Notes under the pieces: model-generated
What the model was told of the DNA's origin: nothing
Databases searched by the model: none
The model's input: only the letters and a program-made list of their open reading frames with translations
Made by a program: the position numbers and the translations under genes
In this document: positions 1-8,353 of the stretch, piece by piece
Position numbering within the stretch: the first letter of the stretch is position 1
Layout of the letters: every line of letters starts with the position of its first letter
Assembly (NCBI RefSeq): GCF_029760955.1
Contig: NZ_CP121682.1
Span: forward strand, 806,001-870,000
DNA: 64,000 nt
Reading direction: 5' to 3'
Origin: Streptomyces cathayae
GTDB taxonomy: Bacteria > Actinomycetota > Actinomycetes > Streptomycetales > Streptomycetaceae

Positions 1-1601
1 TCGCCGCGGATGCGGTAGACCGTGTCGTAGTGATGGTAGGCGACCGCGGCCACCAGTCCGTAGGCAGCGGGTAGCGCTCCGTTCACCCCCGCGTGGGCCG
101 CGAGCGCCAGCACCGTGCCGTACTCGGCGGCGCGGAAGAAGGGGGGGACCAGCCAGTCGAGGGCGCCGCCCAGGGGGCGGGCGACGGCCAGGGCGGAGGC
201 CGGGACGTAGAGCAGGGCCGCGAGTGCGGTCCACGGTCCGCCGAAGTCGGTCAGCGCGGCCGTGGTGACGACGGCGGCGCCGCCGAGCAGGGCGACGGCG
301 GGGGCGGTGAAGCCGGGCAGGCGCTGTGCGGTGTTGCTGAGCACGGCCGCCAGGCGCTCGGCGAGCGGCCCGGTGTCGGCGAGGTCGGCGAGGGCCCGCG
401 TCGCGCGCTCGGTGCGGCGGCCCGTGCGGGTCCGCGAGCGCAGGACGCGGCCCGCCGTGGTGTACGTCGCCGCGAAGGCGCAGCCGATCAGCAGGGCGTA
501 GAAGGTGATGCGGGGGGTCGTGAGGGCGGTGAGGACGGCGAGCATCGCCCAGCGCTCGCCGATCGGCAGGACGATCATGCGGCGGACCCAGACCGTCCAG
601 CCGACGCTGTCCAGGCGGTGGGAGAGGGCGGCGGTGGGACCGGTGGGGGCGGGGTCCCCCGTGTTCGCCTCGTTGAAGGAGAAGTCCACGACGTGCCGGC
701 AGGTCTGCAGGACCATCGCGCCGAGGGCGAGGGCCCACACGTCGTCACCACCGCGGGCCGCGCCGAGGGCGAGGCCCGCGTAGTAGGCGTACTCCTTGGC
801 CCGGTCGAAGGTGGCGTCGAGCCAGGCGCCGAGGGTGGAGTACTGCAGGGAGTAGCGGGCGAGCTGGCCGTCGGTGCAGTCCAGTACGAAGGAGGCCAGC
901 AGCAGGACGCCGGCGGCGACGAAGCCGCCGCGGGTTCCGGTGGCGGCGCAGCCCGCCGCTATGAGCGCGGTGAGCAGCGAGGCGGTGGTGACCTGGTTGG
1001 GGGTCAGCCCGCGGCGGGCGCACCAGCGGGCGAGGTAGCGGGAGTACGGGCTGACGCAGTAGGTGGTGAAGAAGCCGTCGCGGGCCTTGACCGCCGACTT
1101 CAGGCGGACGGCCTCGTCGTCGACCGCGGCGACGGCCTGCCTGGCCTCGTTGCGGGTCTGCGGGTCGTCGGGGACGGTGGCGACGAGGCTGCCCAGGTCG
1201 GGGCGGTACACGTCGGCACCGTCGGCTTCGAGGGCTGCGGCGACGCGGTCGGCGAGACTGCCGGTGAGGGTGGTGCCGCCGGCCGGGCCCTCGCCGGCGG
1301 CGGAGCTCTCGCGGGCCATCGCGCGGGTCAGGGCCTGGCGGCCGGCCTGCTGGGCGGTGACGGCGCCGGGGATCGCGGCGAGCGGGAAGCGCGGGTCGGT
1401 GAGACCGAGGCGCAGCGCGTGCTCATGGCCCACGAACCGGGCGTCGACGACGGCGACCCGCCGGTCCGCGGGCACCTCGGCGAGCAGGGTCTCGGCCTCG
1501 GCGGTGTCGGCCGCGATCCGCACGTCGAAGCCGAGGGAGCGCAGGTCCGTCTCGAGTGACGAACCCGGCACCGGCTGTCCGGTGAGGATGGCGGTCGACA
1601 A
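1..1601 (-). CDS. CDP-alcohol phosphatidyltransferase-like membrane protein (DUF5941 type), 3' end cut by window
   Basis: Partial gene of about 533 visible residues; the C-terminus lies beyond the window edge. I place the start at the TTG at 1601-1599 because GGGAGTGAG lies about 6 bases upstream. An N-terminal soluble region (about 1-175) precedes a membrane region. Residues about 241-265 carry the full CDP-alcohol phosphotransferase motif, DCTDGQLAR followed eight residues later by GAWLDATFD, which supplies the metal-binding aspartates. Enzymes of this family exchange CMP of a CDP-alcohol for another alcohol in phospholipid synthesis; the substrate here cannot be told. The soluble N-terminal domain resembles nucleotidyltransferase-like modules fused to such enzymes in actinomycetes (inference). 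No partner gene follows in the window. Confidence 0.8.
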   Translation of the reverse strand, partial: MSTAILTGQPVPGSSLETDLRSLGFDVRIAADTAEAETLLAEVPADRRVAVVDARFVGHEHALRLGLTDPRFPLAAIPGAVTAQQAGRQALTRAMARESSAAGEGPAGGTTLTGSLADRVAAALEADGADVYRPDLGSLVATVPDDPQTRNEARQAVAAVDDEAVRLKSAVKARDGFFTTYCVSPYSRYLARWCARRGLTPNQVTTASLLTALIAAGCAATGTRGGFVAAGVLLLASFVLDCTDGQLARYSLQYSTLGAWLDATFDRAKEYAYYAGLALGAARGGDDVWALALGAMVLQTCRHVVDFSFNEANTGDPAPTGPTAALSHRLDSVGWTVWVRRMIVLPIGERWAMLAVLTALTTPRITFYALLIGCAFAATYTTAGRVLRSRTRTGRRTERATRALADLADTGPLAERLAAVLSNTAQRLPGFTAPAVALLGGAAVVTTAALTDFGGPWTALAALLYVPASALAVARPLGGALDWLVPPFFRAAEYGTVLALAAHAGVNGALPAAYGLVAAVAYHHYDTVYRIRG

Positions 1602-2114
1602 CCGAATCTCACTCCCTGGAGCGTCGGCGCGTCCACGCCGGTCGTGTACATGATTGAGGGCGCCCGCTGCGTCCCTCCGGGCGGCATGTCGGCTGAGGCT
1701 ATCGGATGTCCTCGGACCCGTGTTCACCGCGTGTTCGACGGTTGGATCGGCGTGGTTCCCCTGGCGTCCCTGCCGCGATCATCATCAGGGATGGCGGGGC
1801 CGAGTCACAAACCGCACCCCCAGAAGGGGCATTGAGTCGAATACGGGGCGTTACGGGCCGGAAGCGGGTCGTCGGGCACGGCCCGGAGCGGCTTCGTCCG
1901 CTTCTCCGCCGGCACCCGTGTCCGACGGTCCCGGTGTGGACCTCGTCACGGAGGACGGCCGCGCCACGAGGCCCGAAGCGCTTCTGACCACTTCTGACCT
2001 GCGATCGGTTTCCGCAGGTCAGAGCACATGACAACGGTGTTCAGTGCCGCGTTGCCCCATACCCCCCACCCGTAGTTCACTGTGATCTGGACGAGCGACG
2101 AAGGGACGGTCTCC
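1602..2114. other. Intergenic region between divergent genes, no convincing CDS
   Basis: About 510 bases between the divergently transcribed phosphatidyltransferase-like gene and the cation exporter. Open frames exist on both strands, but their composition lacks the third-position GC bias of the neighbours and they have no ribosome binding site. The only clear structure is the 11-bp inverted repeat at 1993-2023. The leader of the left gene is presumably here; I could not pick a promoter. Confidence 0.5.
1993..2023. promoter_or_regulatory. Perfect 11-bp inverted repeat upstream of cation exporter
   Basis: TCTGACCTGCG at 1993-2003 is mirrored by CGCAGGTCAGA at 2013-2023 with a 9-base spacer. 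A direct repeat CTTCTGACC lies at 1981 and again at 1991. There is no T-run, and it sits about 90 bases before the cation exporter, so an operator is more likely than a terminator. It does not resemble the A/T-rich Zur palindrome of Streptomyces. Confidence 0.45.
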
Positions 2115-3053
2115 ATGGGGGCTGGGCACGATCACGGGCACGCGCACGGAGCGCCCGCCGGCGGTACCGCGAGTGCGGCGTACCGCGGCAGGCTGCGGGT
2201 GGCGCTGACGATCACGCTCGGTGTCATGGTCGTCGAGATCGTCGGCGGTGTGCTGTCCGGCTCGCTGGCTCTCGTCGCCGACGCCGCTCACATGGCGACC
2301 GACGCCCTGGGGCTCGGCATGGCCCTGCTGGCGATCCATTTCGCGAACCGTCCGCCGAGCGAGCGCCGCACCTTCGGATACGCCCGTGCGGAGATCCTCG
2401 CCGCCCTGGCGAACTGCCTGCTGCTGCTCGGGGTGGGCGGCTATGTACTGTTCGAGGCGGTCCAGCGGTTCGTCTCGCCGGCCGAGACCGAGGGCGGGCT
2501 GACCCTGGTGTTCGGCGCGATCGGCCTCGTCGCCAACATGGTGTCGCTGGCGCTGCTGATGCGCGGGCAGAAGGAGAGCCTGAACGTGCGGGGGGCGTTC
2601 CTGGAGGTGGCCGCCGACGCGCTCGGCTCGCTCGCGGTGATCGTGTCCGCTCTGGTCGTCATGGCCACCGGCTGGGCGGCCGCCGACCCGATCGCCTCCC
2701 TCCTGATCGCCCTGATGATCGTGCCCCGCAGTTTCAAGCTGCTGCGCGAGACACTGGACGTCCTGCTGGAGGCGGCGCCCAAGGACGTGGACATGGCCCA
2801 GGTCCGCGCGCACATCCTGGCCACGGACGGCGTCGAGGACGTCCACGACCTGCACGCCTGGACGATCACCTCGGGCATGCCGGTGCTCTCCGCCCATGTG
2901 GTGGTCCGCCCCGAGGTCCTCGACGCCCTCGGGCACGAGAAGATGCTGCACGAGCTCCAGAGCTGTCTGGGCGACCACTTCGACGTGGAGCACTGCACCT
3001 TCCAGCTGGAGCCGCGCGGCCACGCGGAGCACGAGGCGCGGCTCTGCCACTGA
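2115..3053 (+). CDS. Cation diffusion facilitator (CzcD/ZitB-type) metal efflux transporter
   Basis: 312 residues. Start chosen at ATG 2115, eight bases after AAGGGA; a GTG at 2082 has no binding site. The N-terminus is a histidine-rich metal-sensing stretch (GHDHGHAHG), typical of zinc or cobalt exporters. Six membrane helices follow. The first metal site is visible in ADAAHMATDALG (His59, Asp63), with the partner site in the fifth helix (EVAADALGS), where the usual His is Glu. A cytoplasmic C-terminal domain of about 90 residues contains histidines (HDLHAW, HVVVRPE) expected for the dimeric sensor domain. Function: proton-driven export of Zn2+ or a similar ion across the plasma membrane. 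It stands alone and may be controlled through the inverted repeat at 1993-2023. Confidence 0.92.
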   Translation: MGAGHDHGHAHGAPAGGTASAAYRGRLRVALTITLGVMVVEIVGGVLSGSLALVADAAHMATDALGLGMALLAIHFANRPPSERRTFGYARAEILAALANCLLLLGVGGYVLFEAVQRFVSPAETEGGLTLVFGAIGLVANMVSLALLMRGQKESLNVRGAFLEVAADALGSLAVIVSALVVMATGWAAADPIASLLIALMIVPRSFKLLRETLDVLLEAAPKDVDMAQVRAHILATDGVEDVHDLHAWTITSGMPVLSAHVVVRPEVLDALGHEKMLHELQSCLGDHFDVEHCTFQLEPRGHAEHEARLCH

Positions 3054-3360
3054 GCCTGAGGTTCGACGTCGAGCCGGGGCGGCGCCACCGGCGTGCCCGG
3101 GGCGTGGGGCCGGGGGCCGTGCGCCGGGGGAACGCATCCTTTCGCCCCCCGTTCCGGCGCCCTCCCCTCCTACCGTGCCGCCTCGGACGGTTCTCCGGCG
3201 GCCGGCCCGGGCACGATCGCTCACCGAGCCCCCTCCCGGTGTCCGGGCGGCGCCACCGGCCGGTCGCGCCGTCCTCGGGACATGCGGGCGGGCCGGGGAG
3301 TGTCGGGAGTGCCGGATCCGTGCGGCAGACTGGGGCGCGAAGACCGAGTGAAGGATGGGT
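3054..3360. other. Intergenic, short direct repeat only
   Basis: About 300 bases between the exporter and idi. A 16-bp direct repeat, GGGCGGCGCCACCGGC, occurs near 3077 and again near 3245. No gene or clear promoter is evident. Confidence 0.4.
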
Positions 3361-3954
3361 ATGCCGATCACACCTGCCAACGCGACGCACAGTCCGTCGA
3401 GCGGTACCGCCGAGGCGATCTTGCTGGAGCTGGTCGACGACGAGGGCGTGACGATCGGCACCTCGGAGAAGCTGGCGGCCCACCAGCCCCCGGGACAGCT
3501 GCACCGGGCGTTCTCGGTGTTCCTGTTCGACGAGCACGGGCGGCTGCTGATCCAGCAGCGGGCGCTGGGCAAGTACCACTCCCCCGGTGTGTGGTCCAAC
3601 ACCTGCTGCGGTCACCCCTACCCCGGTGAGGCGCCGTTCGCGGCGGCGGCCCGGCGGACCTTCGAGGAGCTGGGCCTGTCCCCGTCCCTGCTCGCCGAGG
3701 CCGGCACGGTCCGCTACAACCACCCGGACCCGGCTTCGGGCCTGGTGGAGCAGGAGTACAACCATCTGTTCGTCGGCATGGTGCAGGCACCGCTGCGGGT
3801 GGACCCGGAGGAGGTGGCGTCGACGGCGTTCGTGACCCCGGACGAGCTGGCCCGGCGGCACGCCGAGGACACCTTCTCGGTGTGGTTCATGACCGTCCTG
3901 GACGCCGCCCGCCCGGCGATCCGGGAGCTGACGGGGCCGTCGGCGGGCTGGTGA
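3361..3954 (+). CDS. idi: Isopentenyl-diphosphate delta-isomerase, type I
   Basis: 197 residues, the usual length for actinomycete type I enzymes. ATG 3361 is preferred to the in-frame ATG 3355 because AAGGA at 3351-3355 would then be correctly spaced; 3355 overlaps its own binding site. The enzyme interconverts isopentenyl and dimethylallyl diphosphate, feeding terpenoids, quinones and prenyl lipids. The catalytic Cys83 lies in SNTCCGHP, followed by a Nudix-like helix (GEAPFAAAARRTFEELG, 89-105) and the acidic segment VEQEYNH that carries the proton-transfer glutamate. No other isoprenoid gene is adjacent here, so the supply route (MEP) must be encoded elsewhere. A perfect hairpin follows the stop codon. 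Confidence 0.96.
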   Translation: MPITPANATHSPSSGTAEAILLELVDDEGVTIGTSEKLAAHQPPGQLHRAFSVFLFDEHGRLLIQQRALGKYHSPGVWSNTCCGHPYPGEAPFAAAARRTFEELGLSPSLLAEAGTVRYNHPDPASGLVEQEYNHLFVGMVQAPLRVDPEEVASTAFVTPDELARRHAEDTFSVWFMTVLDAARPAIRELTGPSAGW

Positions 3955-3959
3955 CCGTG

Positions 3960-3981
3960 CCGGTCACCCGCCGGTGACCGG
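3960..3981. terminator. Bidirectional hairpin between convergent genes
   Basis: CCGGTCACC (3960-3968) and GGTGACCGG (3973-3981) form a perfect 9-bp stem with a 4-base loop, followed by TTT on the plus strand. It lies between the stop codons of idi and the convergent ATPase gene and can serve both. Confidence 0.7.
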
Positions 3982-3983
3982 TT

Positions 3984-4523
3984 TCAGAGCCGCACGGGTT
4001 TGAGCGGCAGGGCGGCCCAGACCACCTTGCCGCCGCTCGCGGTGTGCTCGACGTCGCACAGACCGCCCGCCTCGTGGGTGATCTCGCGCACCAGGAGCAG
4101 CCCACGGCCGCCGGTGCGGCCGTGGTCGGTCTCCAGGGCGGTCGGGCGGTAGGGGTGGTTGTCCTCCACGGACACCCGGACCCACTCGGCACCGACGGCC
4201 ACCTCGACGGCGAGCGTCGGGGAGAGCAGCGCCGCGTGCCGTACGGCGTTGGTGACCAGTTCCGAGACGATCAGCAGCAGCCCCTGGACCACGTCGTCGG
4301 CGACCGGCACCCCCTGGCGCAGCAGCAGGTCCCGTACGGCGTGGCGCGCCTGCGGGACCGAGGCGTCCACGGCGGACGCGGTGAAGCGCCAGACACCCTC
4401 GTACGGAAGCGGTGCCGCGGTGCCCGCCTCGACGGGTCTCTCCCCGTCCTCCGGGCGTGGGCCGGGGCCGCTCCCCTGGTCGTCCATCGTCAGGTCGCCA
4501 CCCTCGCACTCGATTGTCACCAC
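3984..4523 (-). CDS. ATP-binding protein of the RsbW/anti-sigma serine kinase-like family
   Basis: 179 residues from the GTG at 4523, or 167 from the ATG at 4487 (MDDQGSG); neither start has a good binding site. The protein is one GHKL ATPase domain: the N box is SELVTNAVRHA, the G1 box includes VRVSVEDNHPYRP, and the G2 box is GGRGLLLV. This is the fold of RsbW/SpoIIAB-type kinases, of which Streptomyces has dozens, often orphan. Members may phosphorylate an STAS-domain anti-anti-sigma protein or bind a sigma factor; no such partner is adjacent, so the target is unknown. It converges on idi across a shared hairpin. Confidence 0.85.
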   Translation of the reverse strand: MVTIECEGGDLTMDDQGSGPGPRPEDGERPVEAGTAAPLPYEGVWRFTASAVDASVPQARHAVRDLLLRQGVPVADDVVQGLLLIVSELVTNAVRHAALLSPTLAVEVAVGAEWVRVSVEDNHPYRPTALETDHGRTGGRGLLLVREITHEAGGLCDVEHTASGGKVVWAALPLKPVRL

Positions 4524-4757
4524 ACGTCGAGTGTTGGTAACGATCCGCGTCCCCCCGGAGCACTGAACAGAAGTCAGCGGATATCGAGCGTTTCCGACCG
4601 CCGACGTTTGTCACCGTCCATCGCGGGATCGTTTCTGCCCGCCCGGTGTCGCCTCGACGAACTCTTCGGGTTGTATGGCTTCACCTTCGCGCTCTCCCTC
4701 GTCGTGGGCGCTCCCCCCCGGTCGGCGCCCCGACCGGGACGGATAGCATCCGGCCCC

Positions 4758-5534
4758 ATGGAGCCCCGGTTGCTGCACGGCGTCATCGACGCGGTCGCCA
4801 CGGTCGTCATCCGCCACCCGGCGAAGCGCAACGCCATGACGACCGCGATGTGGCGCGCGCTGCCGCCGCTGCTCGACACGCTGGCGGGTGACCCCGCGGT
4901 ACGCGCACTGGTGCTCACCGGCGAGGGCGGGACGTTCTGCGCCGGGGCGGACATCTCCACGCTCCGGGGGTCGCCGCGGGAGGCGCAGCGGCTCGCCGTG
5001 GCGGCCGAGGAGGCGCTCGCCGCCTTCCCCAAGCCGACGCTGGCGGCGATCCGGGGTCACTGCGTCGGCGGCGGGGCGCAGCTGGCGGCGGCCTGCGACC
5101 TGCGGTTCGCCCAGGAGGGAGCGGTGTTCGGGGTGACACCGGCCCGGCTCGGTATCGTCTACCCGGCCTCCTCCACCCGGCGGCTGGTGTCGCTGGTGGG
5201 TCCGTCCACCGCCAAGTACCTGCTGTTCTCGGGTGAATTGATCGACACCGGGCGGGCTCTGCGCGCCGGACTGGTCGACGAGGTGCTGCCCGAGGGCGAA
5301 CTGGACCGGCGGGTCGCGGAGTTCACCCGGATCCTGGCATCCCGTTCGCAGTTGACGCAGGCCGCGGCGAAGGAGTTCGCGAACGGGCGCACCGACCGCG
5401 ACGACCACTGGAACGAGCGGGCGCACGGGAACGGCGACACCGCGGAGGGGGTCGCCGCGTTCCTGGACCGCAGGCCGCCCCGGTTCACCTGGAGCCTTTC
5501 GGACCGACGGCAGGACACCGCGGGGCAGTCGTAG
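4758..5534 (+). CDS. Enoyl-CoA hydratase/isomerase family protein
   Basis: 258 residues from ATG 4758. The frame is open far upstream, but the family N-terminus (LLHGVIDAVATVVIRHP) begins right here. The crotonase oxyanion-hole segments are visible as GGTFCAGADIS and GHCVGGGAQLAAACDLRFA, so the fold is secure. The catalytic glutamate positions of true hydratases are not both evident (TPARLGIVY replaces the usual PE motif), so an isomerase, hydrolase or other crotonase reaction is as likely as hydration. The ATG is preceded by GATAGCAT with no Shine-Dalgarno sequence, consistent with a leaderless transcript (inference). Confidence 0.85.
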   Translation: MEPRLLHGVIDAVATVVIRHPAKRNAMTTAMWRALPPLLDTLAGDPAVRALVLTGEGGTFCAGADISTLRGSPREAQRLAVAAEEALAAFPKPTLAAIRGHCVGGGAQLAAACDLRFAQEGAVFGVTPARLGIVYPASSTRRLVSLVGPSTAKYLLFSGELIDTGRALRAGLVDEVLPEGELDRRVAEFTRILASRSQLTQAAAKEFANGRTDRDDHWNERAHGNGDTAEGVAAFLDRRPPRFTWSLSDRRQDTAGQS

Positions 5535-5591
5535 CGGCACGGCGCGCACGCGGTACGCGTACAGCGCGTATACAGCGTGCATGTCGAGGCG

Positions 5592-5620
5592 TTGACGAGG
5601 TACACGGAGGTCCACACGGT
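5592..5620 (+). promoter_or_regulatory. Candidate promoter of the LPFR micro-protein gene
   Basis: TTGACG at 5592-5597, then 17 bases, then CACGGT at 5615-5620. It lies about 40 bases before the GTG start at 5662. The -35 element is good, the -10 element weak. Confidence 0.4.
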
Positions 5621-5661
5621 CCGTTCCGGCCGAAGACGGTCGGGGATGAAAGGGGAAACAC

Positions 5662-5793
5662 GTGTTCCGTGCCATCGCGGATGTCCTGCGCCAGATCGGC
5701 GGCGCCGTCGCCACCGTCGTGACGCTGCCGTTCCGGGCTCTGGCCCGGCTCTTCGGCGGTGCCTCGTCCGCCGGGCACGGCCGGCGCGCCTGA
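5662..5793 (+). CDS. LPFR-motif small protein, 43 residues
   Basis: Translation begins at GTG 5662 (MFRAIADVLRQIGG) and ends at TGA 5791. AAAGGGGAAA lies about 6 bases upstream, a strong ribosome binding site for such a short gene. The product is 43 residues: a hydrophobic amphipathic segment (AVATVVTL) followed by the signature LPFRALARLFGG and a basic tail. This matches the small conserved actinomycete family recognised by its Leu-Pro-Phe-Arg motif; its function is unknown to me. The length and pattern suggest a membrane-associated peptide. It lies about 100 bases before tex in the same orientation. Confidence 0.75.
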   Translation: MFRAIADVLRQIGGAVATVVTLPFRALARLFGGASSAGHGRRA

Positions 5794-5898
5794 CCCGGCG
5801 CGCGCCACGTCCCGGCGAGTCACCGCCCTGATCCCCGATTGTCGGCGCCACCTGCCACAATTGCCGCGCAACCTCAGCGAAGAAGGCGGTACGGGATC

Positions 5899-8298
5899 GT
5901 GACGACACCCCCCACAGGGTCCATCGAAGGCAGGATCGCCGGGGAGCTCGGCGTACAGGAGCGGCAGGTCAGAGCCGCCGTGGAGCTGCTCGACGGCGGT
6001 TCGACGGTGCCCTTCATCGCCCGCTACCGCAAGGAAGCGACCGAGATGCTCGACGATGCGCAGCTGCGCACGCTCGAGGAGCGGCTGCGCTATCTGCGGG
6101 AGCTCGAGGAGCGTCGCACGGCGATCCTGGAATCGGTGCGCGAACAGGGCAAGCTCACCGAGGAGCTCGAGGAGCGGATCCGGGGCGCGGAGACCAAGGC
6201 GCGCCTGGAGGACGTCTATCTGCCGTACAAGCCCAAGCGGCGTACCAAGGCGCAGATCGCGCGTGAGGCGGGGCTGGAACCGCTGGCGGACGGGCTGCTC
6301 GGTGATCCGGGCGTCGAGCCCCTCGCCGCGGCCGCCGCGTTCGTGGACGCGGACAAGGGCGTCGCCGACCCGCAGGCCGCCCTGGACGGGGCGCGGGCCG
6401 TCCTCACCGAGCGGTTCTCGGAGGACGCCGACCTGATCGGCGAGCTGCGGGAGCGCATGTGGGTGCGCGGGCGGCTCACCGCCAAGGTGCGCGACGGCAA
6501 GGAGGAGGCGGGCGCCAAGTTCGCCGACTACTTCGACTTCGCCGAGCCGTTCACCGAGCTGCCCTCGCACCGGATCCTGGCGATGCTGCGCGGGGAGAAG
6601 GAGGAGGTCCTCGACCTCGTCCTCGAGCCGGAGGAGGCGACGGACGGCCCGTCCTCGTACGAGGGCATGGTGGCCCACCGGTTCGGGATCGGCGACCGGG
6701 GCCGTCCCGGGGACAAGTGGCTGCTCGACACGGTCCGCTGGGCCTGGCGTACGCGCATTCTGGTGCATCTCGGCATCGACCTGCGGCTGAGGCTGCGTAC
6801 GGCGGCCGAGGACGAGGCGGTGCGGGTGTTCGCGGCCAATCTGCGGGACCTGCTGCTCGCCGCCCCGGCCGGCACCCGTGCGACGCTCGGGCTCGACCCC
6901 GGGTTCCGTACGGGTGTGAAGGTCGCCGTGGTGGACGCGACCGGCAAGGTGGTCGCCACCGACGTGATCCACCCGCACGTCCCGGCGAACCGGTGGGACG
7001 AGGCGATCGCCAAGCTGGCCCGGCTGGCCGAGGAGCACGCGGTCGAGCTGATCGCGATCGGCAACGGCACCGCGTCCCGGGAGACCGACAAGCTCGCCGG
7101 CGACCTCATCACCCGGCACCCCGAGCTGAAGCTGACGAAGGTCATGGTGTCCGAGGCGGGCGCCTCCGTGTACTCGGCGTCCGCGTTCGCCTCGCAGGAG
7201 CTGCCGGACATGGACGTGTCGCTGCGCGGCGCGGTGTCGATCGCGCGGCGGCTCCAGGACCCGCTGGCCGAGCTGGTGAAGATCGACCCGAAGTCGATCG
7301 GTGTCGGTCAGTACCAGCACGACCTGTCCGAGGTGAAGCTGTCGCGTTCGCTGGACGCGGTGGTGGAGGACTGTGTGAACGGCGTGGGCGTGGACGTCAA
7401 CACGGCGTCGGCGCCGCTGCTCGCCCGGGTCTCCGGCATCACGTCCGGGCTCGCCGAGAACATCGTGGCCCACCGGGACGGCAACGGGCCGTTCGGGTCC
7501 CGCCGCGAGCTGAAGAAGGTGCCGCGGCTCGGCCCCAAGGCGTTCGAGCAGTGCGCTGGCTTCCTCAGGATCCGCGGCGGCGACGACCCGCTGGACGCCT
7601 CCAGCGTGCACCCGGAGGCCTACCCGGTCGTGCGGCGCATGGTGAAGAGCTCCGGTCAGGAGGTCGCCTCGCTGGTCGGCAACACCGCCGTGCTGCGCTC
7701 GCTGCGGCCGGAGGACTTCGTGGACGAGACGTTCGGTCTGCCGACCGTCGGGGACATCCTGCGGGAACTGGAGAAGCCCGGACGCGACCCGCGGCCGGCC
7801 TTCAGGACCGCCGTCTTCAAGGAGGGCGTGGAGAAGATCTCCGACCTGTCGTCCGGGATGATCCTGGAGGGCGTGGTGACGAACGTGGCGGCCTTCGGCG
7901 CGTTCGTCGACGTCGGCGTCCACCAGGACGGCCTGGTCCATGTCTCCGCCATGTCGAAGACGTTCGTCAAGGACCCGCGGGACGTGGCGAAACCGGGCGA
8001 CATCGTCAAGGTGAAGGTCCTCGACGTCGACATCCCGCGCAAGCGGATCTCGCTGACGCTGCGGCTGGACGACGAGGCCACGGAGCCGGGGGACGCCTCC
8101 GGCGGGCGCCGGCAGCGCGGCGGGGGACGCCCGCCCCAGCAGCGCCAGGGGCAGGGTCAGAAGCAGGGGCAGAGCCGCAGCGGTGGCGGCGGTCGCGGAG
8201 GCACCGTCGCGCGTCAGGCGCCCGCGCCGGCGAACAGCGCGATGGCCGACGCCCTGCGCCGTGCGGGCCTGGTCGACCCCAAGAACGGCAGGCGCTGA
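5899..8298 (+). CDS. tex: Tex-family RNA-binding transcription accessory protein
   Basis: 799 residues from GTG 5899 ([15 protein letters not shown]), the usual length for the family. GAAGAAGG lies upstream, and an upstream frame extension lacks conserved sequence. Domain order: N-terminal helical HTH-like region (about 1-200; [15 protein letters not shown] is a family signature), a YqgF-like RNase H fold (about 325-450; [17 protein letters not shown]), helix-hairpin-helix region (about 490-560; [32 protein letters not shown]), and an S1 RNA-binding domain (about 650-725; [16 protein letters not shown]). A glycine/glutamine/arginine-rich tail of about 60 residues follows, ending in a short conserved helix ([12 protein letters not shown]). 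Tex proteins bind nucleic acid and affect transcription and toxin expression; the actinomycete role is not settled. A 44-base palindrome ends the gene. Confidence 0.95.
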   Translation: MTTPPTGSIEGRIAGELGVQERQVRAAVELLDGGSTVPFIARYRKEATEMLDDAQLRTLEERLRYLRELEERRTAILESVREQGKLTEELEERIRGAETKARLEDVYLPYKPKRRTKAQIAREAGLEPLADGLLGDPGVEPLAAAAAFVDADKGVADPQAALDGARAVLTERFSEDADLIGELRERMWVRGRLTAKVRDGKEEAGAKFADYFDFAEPFTELPSHRILAMLRGEKEEVLDLVLEPEEATDGPSSYEGMVAHRFGIGDRGRPGDKWLLDTVRWAWRTRILVHLGIDLRLRLRTAAEDEAVRVFAANLRDLLLAAPAGTRATLGLDPGFRTGVKVAVVDATGKVVATDVIHPHVPANRWDEAIAKLARLAEEHAVELIAIGNGTASRETDKLAGDLITRHPELKLTKVMVSEAGASVYSASAFASQELPDMDVSLRGAVSIARRLQDPLAELVKIDPKSIGVGQYQHDLSEVKLSRSLDAVVEDCVNGVGVDVNTASAPLLARVSGITSGLAENIVAHRDGNGPFGSRRELKKVPRLGPKAFEQCAGFLRIRGGDDPLDASSVHPEAYPVVRRMVKSSGQEVASLVGNTAVLRSLRPEDFVDETFGLPTVGDILRELEKPGRDPRPAFRTAVFKEGVEKISDLSSGMILEGVVTNVAAFGAFVDVGVHQDGLVHVSAMSKTFVKDPRDVAKPGDIVKVKVLDVDIPRKRISLTLRLDDEATEPGDASGGRRQRGGGRPPQQRQGQGQKQGQSRSGGGGRGGTVARQAPAPANSAMADALRRAGLVDPKNGRR

Positions 8299-8309
8299 CC
8301 CGCTGTTGC

Positions 8310-8353
8310 CCGGGCCCGGCCGCTCACCCCGCGGGGTGAGCGGCCGGGCCCGG
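8310..8353. terminator. Perfect 44-base palindrome, bidirectional terminator between tex and ABC-F
   Basis: Two 21-base arms (8310-8330 and 8333-8353) are exactly complementary around a central GC, giving a very stable stem. It begins just after the tex stop and ends directly at the stop codon of the convergent ABC-F gene at 8354. Confidence 0.85.

Noticed and set aside
93..1559. Long plus-strand frame over the phosphatidyltransferase-like gene
   Set aside because: The translation is low-complexity Gly/Ala/Arg sequence, the mirror of the real minus-strand gene, which has full family motifs.
1699..2034. 111-codon minus-strand frame in the first intergenic region
   Set aside because: No ribosome binding site, no third-position GC bias and no recognisable sequence.
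5485..7941. Long minus-strand frame opposite tex
   Set aside because: Arg/Gly/His-rich antisense sequence; tex on the plus strand has complete domain order.
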